Positions 12,108-23,849 of a DNA stretch of 64,000 bases are shown one piece after another (position 1 is the stretch's first letter; every line of letters starts with the position of its first letter). This DNA comes from Symbiodinium natans. Its lineage: Eukaryota; Sar; Dinophyceae; Suessiales; Symbiodiniaceae. Position numbers and translations under genes: made by a program. The notes beneath the pieces were generated by a model, which worked only from the letters and a program-made list of their open reading frames with translations, ran no database searches and was not told where the DNA came from. The DNA lies in contig CAJNDS010002485.1 of NCBI GenBank assembly GCA_905221605.1, forward strand, positions 82,001 to 146,000, written 5' to 3'.

Positions 12108-12178
12108 AAACATTCCTAAATCTGATCCTCTTTAAACCCAAGTCAAACATTCCTAAATCTGATCCGCTTTAAACCCAA
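12108..12178. repeat. Tandem duplication, 37-bp period
   Basis: AACATTCCTAAATCTGATCC followed by KCTTTAAACCCAA occurs twice in tandem with one substitution. Nothing else is recognised here. Confidence 0.85.
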
Positions 12179-12332
12179 ATAAGGGGAAATAGTTCAAAAA
12201 CCCTAAGCCCGCTAAAATGCCCCAACGGCCCAACATAGGTTTCGGAATGATTGCTAAGAATACTCCCTTCTGGTCCCTTTATGACAAAACTACAATGACC
12301 CCCCCAAACCCTGTTCTAGTCATTCAGGCCCC

Positions 12333-12478
12333 TACTTTTGGAGGTTCATGGTACTTACTAACCAATTATAACTGTACTTACAACTGTACTTATAACCAGA
12401 TTAGGGCACTGAAGGGGCTTATATGTGGGTTATAAGTACAGCTATAATTGGTTAGTAAGTACCATGAACCTCCAAGTA
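12333..12478. mobile_element. MITE-A copy 2, intact
   Basis: A 146-bp element with near-perfect terminal inverted repeats (about 25 bp, TACTTTTGGAGGTTCATGG and its complement) and an inverted-repeat body rich in GTACTTATAAC. It has no telomere repeats inside and is the reference for the split copies at 1366 and 31604. Non-coding. Confidence 0.85.
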
Positions 12479-13849
12479 TATTCGCTGGCTTCTGCCCACC
12501 TCTGACTGACCGCGGGCGCTGTTCGTCAACGTGGTCAGCTGCTCCCTCTTAGGGTTTAGGTTTTAGGGTTTAGGGATTAGGGTTTAGGGTTTAGCCCTAA
12601 ACCCTACAAAGAGTGTGGGGGGGGGGGGCTTCTGGCGAGGCCTCATCCACCCGAAACCCGAAACCCTAAACCCTAAACCCTAAACCCTAGACCCTAAACC
12701 CTAAACCCTAAACCCCTGAAGGTTTCAAGGTGCAGGGTTGCGAGGTGGCAGGGGCCCCAGGATGCGTTTGCGGGTGCAAGCCGAAGCCTGCTGTAGTGTG
12801 GCCAAAAAACATGGGCCCTCAAGCCCAGGGTTTAGGGTTTAGGGGTTTCGGGGTTTAGGGGTTTAGGGTTTGAGTGGTTTAGGGTTTTAGGGGTTTAGGG
12901 TGTAGGGTTTAGGGATCCGACGAAGCCCTCAAAAACGCTGAAGACCCTAGACAAAACCCTTCAACAAAAGCTAACCTAAAGCAGCCCTAAGAGAACCCCA
13001 AACACCCTTATCCCAAGCGCTCGCAAGGCTTGGTTGGAGTTGGGTGCTCCAGGTGCTGCAAAATTCGGACCAAGTACGGCTTTCCCCCCTTCATATTTCC
13101 TAAAACCTTATAACCTGATAAACACGCCTAACAACCCCAAAAAGCCCGCTAAGCCCTGAAACTAGACCCTACACCCTGTCTTGAGAAGCTGAGAGTTTGG
13201 GTTTAGAGCACGAGATACACCATATTAGCCAAGAAAGCCCCTTTATAGACTCTATGATTAAGCTCGAAAAGCCCCTGTAAACCAAAACAAGCCCATGAGC
13301 CCCATAAACCCCGTTATTCCCCTAAACCCCAAACCCAAACCCTAAACCCTAAACCCTACACCCTAAACCCTAAACCCTAAACCCTAAACCAGGCCTATGC
13401 AGTACCGCAGGATCGCGCGCCTCACACCCATGAGTTGCAAATGGCTGGTTGACAGCTGGCTTACCTGGAGACAGGTGGGCTCGTAGGGTTTAGGGTCTAG
13501 GATTTAGGGTTCAGGGGGTTTAGAGAGTCTACCTTTATAGATTTGTAGGGCTTGTAGGGTTTACAGGGATTGGGGAGTTTGTGGGGTTTATGGGGTCTAC
13601 AGGGTTTAGAGCTTAGGGTTTCTGACAGGGTCTATAGAGTTTGTGGGGATTTTGGGGTCTCGGGGGTTTGTAGGGATTCTCGGGTCCATATGTGTGAGCT
13701 TCACAAGCAACCAGGGAGGGGCGTCCTCCCCCCCCCCCCCGCTCCGCTTGCCTGAATCCCCCCCTCCCTCCCTTACACCCTGGCTCCTTATGAGAAATGT
13801 CCAGAAGATCACGGATCAGGTTCACAAACGGTTTAGGGTTGAGGGACCC

Positions 13850-14290
13850 TAAACTCACCAACCTCCTTCAACCCAGCCGACGCTGCAAGCATCATGACCA
13901 TCAGACGCCCAGTGCCCCTCAGCATCGAAAGCCAACGTGGGAGCTGATGCTCATGATGCTTGACGCCTTGACGCCTTGGGCTTTGAATGCTCAGGGACTT
14001 CAATGCTGAGGGCCTGGGCAGCCGATACTCATGATTGCCCAGGGGCCCAGGCGGCTGACACGCTTGGCCTTCACTGCTGAAGGCCTAGGTAGCTGATATG
14101 TTCACTATTCATTATGGTCACGCCTTGCCTGGGCGACTGATGCTGGCGATGACTGCCCACTTGGCTTTCAACGCTGAGGGCCTGGGCAGCTGAAGCTCAT
14201 GATGCTCATGATGCTCATGATGCTCACGCCTTGGCTTCGAACATGCTCACGCTCGTGATGCTCGCACACTCGGCTTTCAATGTGATGCTG
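13850..14290. repeat. Degenerate minisatellite
   Basis: An imperfect unit of roughly 60-130 bp recurs, built from GCTTTCAAYGCTGAGGGCCT, GGGCAGCTGA and CTCATGATGCTCAC pieces. The middle holds a short TGATGCTCA run. It lacks telomere repeats and has no convincing ORF. Confidence 0.7.
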
Positions 14291-14652
14291 ATGTAAGTCA
14301 TGACCAAGACGTCGCCAGTTCCTCCGGGTTCACATATTTCATGTGAACGAATCTACAAACTACTGTTCGAAGCTAGGTTCTTCACTCTCCCATGGACCCC
14401 CGGTCTCTCCTACGTACACACCCTAAGCCCTAAACCCTAAACCCTAAACCCGAAACCCTAAACCCGAAACCCGAAACCCCAAACCCGAAACCCCAAACCC
14501 TAAACCCTTACCCTGAACCCTAAATCCCAAACCCCAAACCCTAAACCCTAAGCCACCCCACAGTTGGCCTGCTCCTCGATTGTGGAGAGCCTGAGTGCTG
14601 TGGCGGTCCTTAGCCCAAAATACTTGGGGGCTTCAGAGTTTTAGGGTTTAGG

Positions 14653-15274
14653 TTGGGTTCGGCCGGTCCACACTAACAGTCACCACCACCAGCAGACCCA
14701 CAAATAAAAGCACCCGGTAAATCCCAAAAAATTGACTGAGATTCCTGCTATTCCTGGTGCTATTCCTGGTGCTATTTCTGGTGCTATTTCTGGTGCATTT
14801 TTTTGTGCTATTCCTGGTGCTATTTCTGGTGCTATTTTTTGTGCTATTGTTTGTGCTATTTCTGGTGCTATTTTTTGTGCTATTGTTTGTGCTATTTCTG
14901 GTGCTGTTGCTGGTGCTATGTAACTAACAATCACCATCAGCAGACCCACAAAAAACAGCACCCGGTAAATGCTAAGCTGCTAAAATTGACTGGGATTCCT
15001 GGTGCTATTTCTGGTGCTATTGTTTGTGCTATTTCTGGTGCTATTTTTTGTGCTATTCCTGGCGCTATTTCTGGTGCTATTTTTTGTGCTATTGTTTGTG
15101 CTATTTCTGGTGCTATTTCTGCTGCTATGTGACTAACAGTCACCACCAGCAGACCCACAAAAAGAAGCACGCGGTAAATGCTAAAATTGACTGGGATTCC
15201 TGGTGCTTTTTTTGGCCTGTGTGTTATAAGGCCACGGCGTTATTTGACTGTTAGTGTGGACCGGCCGAACCCAA
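14653..15274. mobile_element. 622-bp element with perfect 30-bp terminal inverted repeats
   Basis: The ends 14653-14682 and 15245-15274 are exact reverse complements over 30 bp, beginning TTGGGTTCGGCCGGTCCACA. Inside, a module starting CTAACARTCACCAYCAGCAG and running through GGTAAAT and AAATTGACTG occurs three times (about 14671, 14925 and 15133). The first two are each followed by a 12-bp minisatellite (TTTCTGGTGCTA and TTTTTTGTGCTA). The element lies between TTTAGG and GGTTTAGGG, so it seems to have inserted into a telomere-like tract. The only possible duplication seen is GG. The repeat opens Gly-Ala-Ile ORFs on both strands that I do not take as genes. It is non-autonomous and of unknown superfamily. 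Confidence 0.85.
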
Positions 15275-15876
15275 GGTTTAGGGTTCGAAGTTTCGGGCTT
15301 CAGAGTTTAGCGTGTTTAGGGTTTACGTGGTTTCGGGATTCCGGGCTGTTGGTGTGCGTGTTGCGCGCAGGGTGTACCGCGTCTCGGGTGCTAAGGGAGC
15401 TTTGGCCTGTTTCTCGGGTGCTAAGGGAGCCTTGGGCTGGACCCGGGTAGAGGCCAGTGTGCTTGGGATTGAGGGTTTAGGGTTTAGGGTTTAGGGAACC
15501 CGCAGGGGTACGCCCAGGCCCAGTTATGGAGTTCTCCAGGCGTCTTTGGTCTCCTTGAAACGGGCTCGGCCCTGAGCAATGCACCCAGCACCCTGACAAT
15601 GACAAGCTGGCAACAAAGTTTGCCACATAGACCCCCTTACAAAAGGACCGTTCGCAAAGCATGGCTCTATTCTCCCCCTAAACCCTAATTTCCCAAAAGA
15701 AAACATACAAAACTCATGAACACAAATCACAAAAATGACACTCCCTTCGATTTCACATGCAGACGCCCCAAGCGATTAAACCTAGGGACGCATCCCCGGC
15801 AAAGCACGCATGCAATGTCGTCAACGTCATGAAAAGAAGGGTAGAAGTGCAGGGCCTTTGCTTAAACTCTTAACCG

Positions 15877-15979
15877 TACTTGGAGGTTCATGTCATTAAC
15901 CAACTAGAACCCCTTAAGTGGCCCGAATATGGTAATAAGTACAATATAATTGGAAATAAGTACCATGAACCTCCAAGTA
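15877..15979. mobile_element. MITE-A copy 3, short form
   Basis: A 103-bp copy with TACTTGGAGGTTCATG at the left and the complement at the right. The body is shortened compared with 12333-12478. A CCCTAAA array begins immediately after its right end. Confidence 0.8.
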
Positions 15980-16917
15980 AACCCTAAACCCTAAACCCTT
16001 AACCCTGAACCCTTAGGCCTGTTGTCCGGGCAGCTCCATAATCGCCCGAGGATTTAGGGTTGAGGCTTTGCGCGGTAAGCCCTCAGTCCCTAAACCCTAA
16101 ACCCTAAACCTTAAACGCTGCCCAAGGGGCTCCAAGGGCAGCATCAGGTCTTTAGACAAGGCTTCCTGCGAAAGGGTTTAGGGTTTAGGGTTTAGGGTTT
16201 AGGGCTTGGGGTTCCTTGGCGGGGGGGGGGGGGGGGGGATGGATGGAGGGTACCAGGTTCCAGAGTCGGAAGAAAGCAGAAACCTTTGTAGGCCCGGCCT
16301 CATAATCAGGGCAATCAGGGAGCCTATTCCCAAACAATGGCTCCAGGGTACAGCCCTAAACCCTGAACCCTCAGCCCTGAACCCTGAACCCTAAACCCTA
16401 ACCCTAAACCCTAAAGCCTATCTCCTAGGTACATCAGGCAATGCGTGTTGGTTGCCACGGGATAAGGGTTCAGGCTTTAGGGTTTGGGTTTGAGGGTTTC
16501 GCGCGCGGGGTTAGGGTTCAGGGGGTAGATTCCGAATCTTCAAACACCTCCACACCCTAACAATCCCTAAATCCTAAACCCTAAACCCTAAACCCTAAAC
16601 CCCTGCAACCCCTGCAACCCCTGGACTCTTCACCGAGTCAGAGGACCTGCAACTTCCAGCGTCTGGTCCAGGCCCACTTGTGGAGTGTGGAAGGTTTAGG
16701 GTTTAGGGTTTAGGGTTTGGGGTTTAGGGTTTGGGGCTTTAGGGTTTGGGGGGAGCCTTGTTTGTTAGTGTAACCAAAGGGCATAAACTTTCAGTGTCGG
16801 TAGGGTGCCGCCATAAACACACACAAAACATCCTAAACACAGGCTTAGAAGAAGCACAAACCTTCCGTGTTGGTAGGAAAATTGCAGACTGCGATGAGGA
16901 GTATAAACTTAAACATA

Positions 16918-17010
16918 TTCCTAAACCCTAAACCCTAAACCCTAAACCCTAAACCCTAAACCCTAAACCCTAAACCCTAAACCCTAAACCCTAAACCCTA
17001 GCCCTAAACC
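16918..17010. repeat. CCCTAAA array
   Basis: About twelve nearly perfect CCCTAAA units. Confidence 0.94.
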
Positions 17011-18766
17011 CCAACCCCTGAGTCCTCAAAAGGAAGACCCATTAGCAGGGGCCTCACAGCGACGCCGGCAGTTGGCGACTTCGGAAGCCATTTGCTTGAC
17101 CTTGATCGCTTGTCTAGGGTTTCGGGCTAGGGTTTAGGGTTTGGGGCTAGGGTTTAGGGTTTAAAAGGGCTAGGGTCTAGGGCCAGGGTTTAGTAGGGTT
17201 AAGGGTTTAGGGTTTCGGGGCTTGTGAGGTTTAGGGTTTAGGGCTTGTGGGGTTTGGGGTTTAGGGCTTGTCGGGTCGAGTGCCTGGAGTTTCGGAAGTC
17301 TAGGGCTTCCCTGATATTGAACACCACTTCCCCGAACACTGAGTCAACTTTGGACCCCTGTCCCGAAAAACCTTTCAAAGCTCTTGGAACAATATCCCCC
17401 GAAACCCCAGAAGGGAGAGCCTGTGTAAAACACGTGGTTTCGGGTTTAGGGTTTGAGGGCCTTTTGGGGTCTGAAATCTGAGCGCAAAGTTGCTCTAGGG
17501 ACTTGACGGTCTGATGATCGGGCAAAGGTCTGATTTGTAGGGCTTCGGTTTTCGGGTTTAGGGTTTCTAGGCAACTGCGCAGTTGAACCATGTTGCCTAA
17601 GCCCTAAATCCTAAACCCTAAACCTGAAACTCCAGATTTCTGAATGCTTACCTCGACTCTCTGGAGCTCCCCTGAAGCCTACAGGCTTAAGTTCATTTAG
17701 GGTAGTTCAAGCTTTTTCGGTTTTAGGGTTTAGGGTTTAGCTTAGGGCCGCCTAGGGCTTAGGGCTCATGGTCTAGGTAAGCATGCCTTTGCCCTTCAGG
17801 TTTAGGATTTAGGGTCTAGGGTCTAGGGTTTAGGGTTGAGGGTTTATGGTTTAGGGTTTAGGGTCTTCGGAGGTGTTCAACGTTCCCTAAACCTGAGCTG
17901 AATACTGCCCCCTTTCCAGCGATAGGGGCTTTGCAAAGGCCGCCTCTATCAGGCATGCAGTGATTGATAGCTCTACAAACCACAGTGCAAACGACCGGCA
18001 CGCCTGAAAACCTCCCCTACAAGGATTTCCCAGGGCAACTTTCTCGTCTTGATGTTTTGGAAGGTCAATGAAAGAAAACGTCCGAAACGACCGACAGGCC
18101 AGCACACACACGTGTTGCTTTGCCGAAAGCTACATTTTGTTTTCGCCAAAAATGACCTCGCCTGCTCCTGGCGCTAGAGTAGACGATGGCTTTACCCAGC
18201 CATAGCTCCCCCTATGAATTGGGACGGGAGGTCGGGTCACCGAACTAAACCGAACCCTAAACCCTAAACCCTAAACCCCAAACCCCAAACCCTAAACCCT
18301 AAACCCTAAACCGGCCCGAAACCCGTTGAAGACCCCAAAAGGCTCCCAGAACCCACGTCTAAGAACCCAAGGGTGCCTACAACACCTGAAAAGCTGATGA
18401 AACACAAGGTTTAGGGTTTAGGGTATAGGGTTTAGGGTTTAGGGTTTAGGGTTTAGAGTTTAGGGTTTAGGGTTTACGATTTAGGGCAGTTGTGGGGGTT
18501 TTAGGCTTCGGGGTTGTAGGATTTAGGGTGGATTGGTAGGGTGGATTTGTTGTGTGGTCCATACGGTTTAGGGTGGATGGGCTGGGATCAGGGTTTATTG
18601 GGCTTGTGCCAGGAACCCCCAAAGTTTGAAGGGTACCTCCTCGACTGCATCTTGTCCAGAAACTTTTGCAGAATCTTTCCATGAGGTCGCATGGCTTCGG
18701 CTGGCTCTAGAAACACACTAGGAACTGGTCACAAAAAACGGAGTCGCAAGACACGACAAGACCCCC

Positions 18767-20078
18767 TTACTGTAGATCACAAGCTTGCCTGATGTACAAA
18801 CTGTCTGTCCCGGTAGCCTCACTGTGTGGTCGCTTGCGAGACGGCACCTTCTGCAGCTGCGATCGAACATCGCTGCTGTCACCACCGCCACACTTATGCC
18901 CCCAAGTCACCACGGAACCATCAGCAAGAATGGCAGCAAACGCAAAGGCAGAAGACTGGATCCCGCGCACATGTCTCAACTGGTCTTGGACAGCCCTGCT
19001 GTCACCACCGTACAGGCTATGGCCCCAAGTCACTACGGAGCCATCGGCAAGAATTGCTGCAAATGCTGCGCGGGAAGCCTTGATCTGCTGTACGCTCTGC
19101 AACTGCTCCTGGACTGCAGTGCTGTCACCGCCGCAACCAGGGTTGCCCCAAGTCACTACAGAGCCATTCGCAAGAATTGCGGCAAATGCAAAGTCAGAAT
19201 GCTGGATCTGTTGTACATCACGCAGCTGCTCCTGGACTGAGCTGCTGTCACCCCCACTAAGAGGATCACCCCAAGTCACCACAGAACCGTCAGCTAGAAT
19301 GGCCGCAAACGCTCTTTCGCATGCTTGGATCTGCTGTACATGCTGCAACTGCTCCTGAACCGCGCTGCTGTCACCCCCGTACTCAGGAGCCCCCCAAGTT
19401 ACCACAGAACCATCGGCAAGGATTGCAGCAAAAGCGGTGCAGGAAGACTGGATCTGTTGCACATTCTGCAACTTATGCTGGACATCGCTGCTGTCGCCCC
19501 CGTATCCACCATCGCCCCAAGTCACCACAGAGCCATCGGCAAGAACTGCGGCAAAGGAATAAGTTGAAGATTGGACGTGCTGTACATTCCTTAATTGCCC
19601 CTGCACAGCGCTACTGTCACCACCGTCATTGTCAAAGCCCCAAGTCACGACGCAACCGCTGGAAAGAATTGCGGCGAAGGCCAGGCCGGAAGACTGGATC
19701 TGTTGTACATTGACCAACTTCTCCCGAACAGCACTGCTGTCACCACCGCCTTCAGAATCACCCCAGGTCACCACCTTGTTCCCAGCAAATACAAACAAAA
19801 ATGGGATCGGGTAGTTTCAGAAGGAAGCTAGAGGACTAGAGAGCCCCCTGTCCCCAACGAAAAACCTGGCCCTAAACCCTAACGAGCCACAGAACCATCT
19901 GCGAGAATGGCGGCAAAGGCATTGCTAGATGACTGGATCTTCTGCACGTCCTTCAACCTCGGTTGGTCCCTTTTAGGCTGTATAAAAGCTCTTCCCAACG
20001 AGGATTCTCTTATCTGATCTTAACAAGAGCAAATTGATATGCAAACATGCATGGATGAATAAATCTTGTTAAAGCATT

Positions 20079-20113
<35 letters not shown>

Positions 20114-20899
20114 TTACACACACATGTGCATATACATCTTTTTCAGCATGACTAGACCAAGCGGAGACATGTGCTGATGCAGGTTCAGGGTTCCCTAGAA
20201 CCCTATAAACCCTAGAACCCGCGACCCACAACCCTCAACCCCAAACCCTAAACCCCAAACCCTAAACCCTAAACCCCTACACCCTAAACCCTAAACCCCT
20301 AAACCCTAAACCCCTGCGTCTAGCAACTGGCCCTGGACACTGCCGCAGTCACCACCGTAGTCAAGGCGGCCCCAGGTTGTCACAGAGCCGTGTGCATGAA
20401 TTGCGGCAAAGGAAGACCCCTGAGGTTGAGGGCTTAGGGTTTAGGGTTTAGGGTTGAGGGTTATATAGGGTTATATTGGGGCATATAGGGCTATATAGGG
20501 TTATATAGGGTTATATAGGGCAATATAGGGTTATATAGGGTTATATTGGGTGATATAGGGTTATATAGGGTTATATCGGGTTTAGGGTGACTTCAGGATA
20601 CCCTAAACTACATAAGGAATGGACGACGACGAGGGTACCCTTGTGGCGGGTTACTTGGATGTTTGCGGATCCTTTTCGTACGATTTTTGCAAAACGGGGT
20701 AAGAGATAAGAGTACTACTGGACATCCTAGATTCGGAAGTCTGGATCCCTTGTACATTCTTCAATTGCTCCTGGACACTGCTGCAGTTGCCGCCGCTGTC
20801 CTCGCTGCCCCAAGCGACCACACATCCGTCAGCGAGGATGGCGGCAAAAGCGGCCACTTCGTCATCGGGGTTGTTGCAGGCCGCTACTTGGGTCTGTCC
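18767..20899 (-). CDS. RCC1-like repeat protein, four exons visible
   Basis: Minus-strand exons: 20899-20735 (start uncertain), 20419-20328, 19957-19891 and 19774-18767 with the stop. Joined, they keep frame and repeat phase exactly. The last exon alone encodes seven full and one partial 41-residue repeats of the form VVTWGDxxxGGDSSAVQxQL followed by xxVQQIQxSxxAFAAILADGS, and the earlier exons supply about three more. These resemble RCC1/UVR8/HERC-type beta-propeller repeats but are shorter than the usual 50 or so residues. The partner, and whether it acts as a guanine-nucleotide exchange factor, are unknown. The tail (RKRPHSEATGTDSLYIRQAC) is unrelated. Donors read GA (20734), GT (20327) and GT (19890), and acceptors are AG|G. 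Each intron carries telomere-like repeats while the exons do not. No start codon is convincing, so 5' exons may lie beyond 20.9 kb, or the gene may be a 5'-truncated copy. Fairly sure of the family, less sure it is expressed. Confidence 0.8.
20078..20320. repeat. CA/TA microsatellite and CCCTAAA array within an intron
   Basis: The 370-bp intron 19958-20327 of the RCC1-like gene contains ACAC/TATA dinucleotides (20078-20125) and, next to the upstream exon, a CCCTAAA array with CCCCTAAA variants (20230-20318). Confidence 0.88.
20428..20590. repeat. GGGTTATATA minisatellite within an intron
   Basis: Three TTTAGGG units pass into about twelve GGGTTATATA decamers (some GGGTTATATT or GGGCTATATA). 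It lies inside the intron 20420-20734 of the RCC1-like gene. The decamer looks like an expanded variant of the telomere heptamer. Confidence 0.9.
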
Positions 20900-21159
20900 C
20901 TTCCACTGACTCACCTAGGGATGGCCCTTGGAACCCTCTGAAAAATACTCCTGAACATGATCCTCTTAAGCCAAACAAGAGAAAGTATAAAATGTCCCAA
21001 GGCCTACCTAGCCACCTTGTCTCCTGTGCACAACCCCGCCTCCTGCGCAGAAGCAGATCCATGCAGCATCGGCAGGAGCCAGCACACAAAAGCGGCCTGT
21101 CTTCCCCCAGAGCGCAAACCCTGCCTCTTGCCTCAGCACATCTACAGAGGGTCTAAGAT

Positions 21160-21318
21160 TTAGGGTTTATAGGGTTTATAGGGTTTATAGGGCTTATAGG
21201 GTTTATGGGGTTTATAGGGTTTATAGGGTTTATAGGGTTTACAGGGTTTATAGGGTTTGTAGGGTTTATGGGGTTTATGGGGTTTGGGGGGTTTAGGGGT
21301 CATAGGGTTTATAGTTTA
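21160..21318. repeat. GGGTTTATA variant array
   Basis: About fourteen GGGTTTATA nonamers with GGGGTTTAT variants, a different expansion from the decamer 600 bp away. Confidence 0.9.
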
Positions 21319-22084
21319 GGGTCTAGGGGCCCACTTTGAGAGTGCCCGTTAACCCTGATGACATGCGCTCGCTCCAGCTTTTCACATTTCTCAGCGAGGC
21401 TCGAGCTCCTTGAAAAAACCCACGACTCCACGTCCTAACCTAGAGTTTAGGGTTTAGGGTTTAGGGCTCAGGGTTTAGCGTCGAGGGATTTCGGCGTTTT
21501 GTTGGCGAAGTCCGCTGGCTGAGCTCCATGCCTGACCTCGGAGATCAGAGACCTCCGGACCTGGGTAAAGGGCTTGACACCCCAAGCCCTACATCTTGTC
21601 AAGTATCCCTAAACCCTAAACCCTAAACCCTTATCCCTCAACCCTAAACCCTAAACCCTAAACCCTAGACCTTTCGGGCTCAGGACTTGTCGCAGATTTG
21701 TTTACAGGAGGGGTCTCGAAGCAACCAACAAACAGTTTCCGAAAGAGGTCGGTTTGGGGTTTAGGGTCTAGGGTTTAGGGATCCTCCCTGAACCTCTGTT
21801 GAGGGACTCGGGGGGCGTGGGGGGGGGTCAGGCCCTACATTCAGGGGGTGAGACCCTGAACCCTAAACCCTAGCACGGGACGTGCACAAAAAATGGGTAG
21901 GCTTTGAGATCTGGGGGTGTCAAAAAGGCCATCGCGACTGTTCTTTGCAACAATGTCATGCTTAGGACACCATAAAGGCCCAAACCCGACGCGCAACCCC
22001 TAAACCCTAACCCAAAACCCAAACCCTGAGCCCAAAGCCCTAAACCCAAACCCCCATAAACCCTGAACCCTTACCGGCTCCATA

Positions 22085-22192
22085 TGGGGATTTCAGAAAT
22101 TAGGGGTTTATTGGGGTCCTTACTTCCAAGGGAATCCTACTATGGGTCTACATTAGGGTCCTTTATTTTCGTAAACTCCCATACTAACCCTA
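22085..22192. repeat. Dispersed repeat C, copy 1
   Basis: This stretch shares the order GGGRTTTC, ATTAGGGGT, TTATTGGGG, TACTA..GGGTCTACATTAG and CCTTTATT..CGTAAAC with 23756-23849. The ends are weakly inverted. A CCCTAAA array starts at its right border, as it nearly does for the other copy. Confidence 0.65.
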
Positions 22193-23755
22193 AACCCTGA
22201 ACCCTGAACCCTAAACCCTAAACCCTAAACCATATCTGCCAGACGGAGGAGCTGGTCGATGACATCCTAGCCTGCAAGGTGGCGAGATCGTTGCGTAGGA
22301 CCTGGTGCAGGGGGTTTAGGGTTTAGGGTTTAGGGGTTTAGGGTTTAGGGTTTAGGGTCTCAGGGCTTCCCCGCATGGGCTATTGTACCCTATAACCCCT
22401 TAAAAAAGGCCCTGTATAGGGCTAGGGTTGAGTATGGTGATTCTAGGGCCGAAGAGCCGCTGGGACTTAGGGGTTTCCAGGGGTTTTACCTTGGACCCTA
22501 AGGTTGTCCCTTTGGGTTTTGGGAGACCCTGCTCAAACATCCTTAAGGTAGCATAAGGGCCATATTAGCAGCACATTAAGGGGGGGGAACCTCTTTGGGC
22601 TAGAAACTTAAGGGTGCGAGTCTTAGTCTCTCGAGGGTTTTCCAAGCCCTAAACCCTAAACCTTCAACCCAGAAGTTTTCTGGGGCTCGGAGGGGTTTAT
22701 GGGGCTTTGGGGTTTGGGGCTTGTTCTGCGGTCCTCTACATGAGGGTTTAGGGTTTAGGGTTTAGGGTTTAGGGTTAGGGGAGCCAAACTCAGGGCCCAC
22801 AATTCGGATCCCCGACTTACACGTCCAAGCACGACCAGCCTCCACTTTGCCTTGCACGCCGCGCAGCTGCTCAGCCGACTCGCCCTCCACCCAACCCTAA
22901 ACCCCTAAACCCTAAACCCTAAACCCTAAGCCCTAAACCCGAAACCCGAAACCCGAAACCCGAAACCCCAACCCCCAAACCGAAACCCTGAACCCTAAAC
23001 CCCCTGACCTTAACCCCGAGACTTTCAACCCTGAACCTCCAGGGCTTTGGGTTCACCGTTTTTTAGACGATAGGGGCCGTGTTGGGAGTAACTTGCGGGA
23101 ACCCTCAGGAGTAACAAGCTTCGGGGGGCAAAAGTCTGCATCCTTTGGAAAACCTAAGCCTGAACCCCATAGGCCCTAACTAAACCCTAAACCCCTACAC
23201 CCCAAAACCCCTAAACCCCTAAACCCAAACACCCCCTAAAACCCCCTAAAACTCCTAAAACCCTAAAACCCTAACACCCTAACACACAAATTAAACCCAC
23301 ACAGGGGCCAACACTGGAGTTCAGGGAGTTTGCGTTTTGGGCTCCGAGATAAGGGTCTAGGGCTTACAGGGTTGCATGGGTTTAGGGTTTAAGGTCTTAA
23401 GGGCTTAGGGGTCCATGGGTTTCAAGGGCTTGCGGTTTTCAAGGGCTTCGGGGGCATCATTGGCAAAAAGGGCCATGATTCTCAAGGGTGTGAGGTCTTT
23501 AGGGCCTTTGGGGGCTTGAGGGGTTTAATGTCCGAAGCCCGAAACCCTAAACCCCAGACCCTGATCCCAAACTCCAAAACCAAGTTCGTGGATGCGGGGT
23601 CTACCTTGAGGGTTTGGGGTTTAATTAGGCTTCTTGTTTAGGGAAACCGACTCCGATATAACCCTGGTTCCTTCTATGTTGAAGAGGCAGCCCTCCACAC
23701 CACCCCAGCCCTCGAACCGCCAACGTACGAAACGACTGTACTTGAAACTACCTCT

Positions 23756-23849
23756 GGGGGTTTCCGACATTAGGGGTACCTTATTGGGGCTACTATTTGG
23801 GGGTCTACATTAGGAGCCCTTATTCTCGTAAACCCCATACATATATATA
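23756..23849. repeat. Dispersed repeat C, copy 2
   Basis: Second copy of the repeat at 22085-22192. It is followed by a short TA run and then CCCTAAA units. Non-coding. Confidence 0.65.

Noticed and set aside
14680-15254. ORFs on both strands encoding Gly-Ala-Ile or Cys-Tyr-Trp repeats
   Set aside because: They are translations of the 12-bp minisatellite inside the 622-bp element. All frames are open because the repeat length is a multiple of three.
13850-15270. CRISPR-like array
   Set aside because: Repeats are contiguous minisatellite units without regular unique spacers, and the genome is eukaryotic.
18785-19831. Plus-strand ORFs opposite the RCC1-like gene
   Set aside because: Antisense shadows repeating with the same 123-bp period. 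The minus strand gives the recognisable repeat protein.
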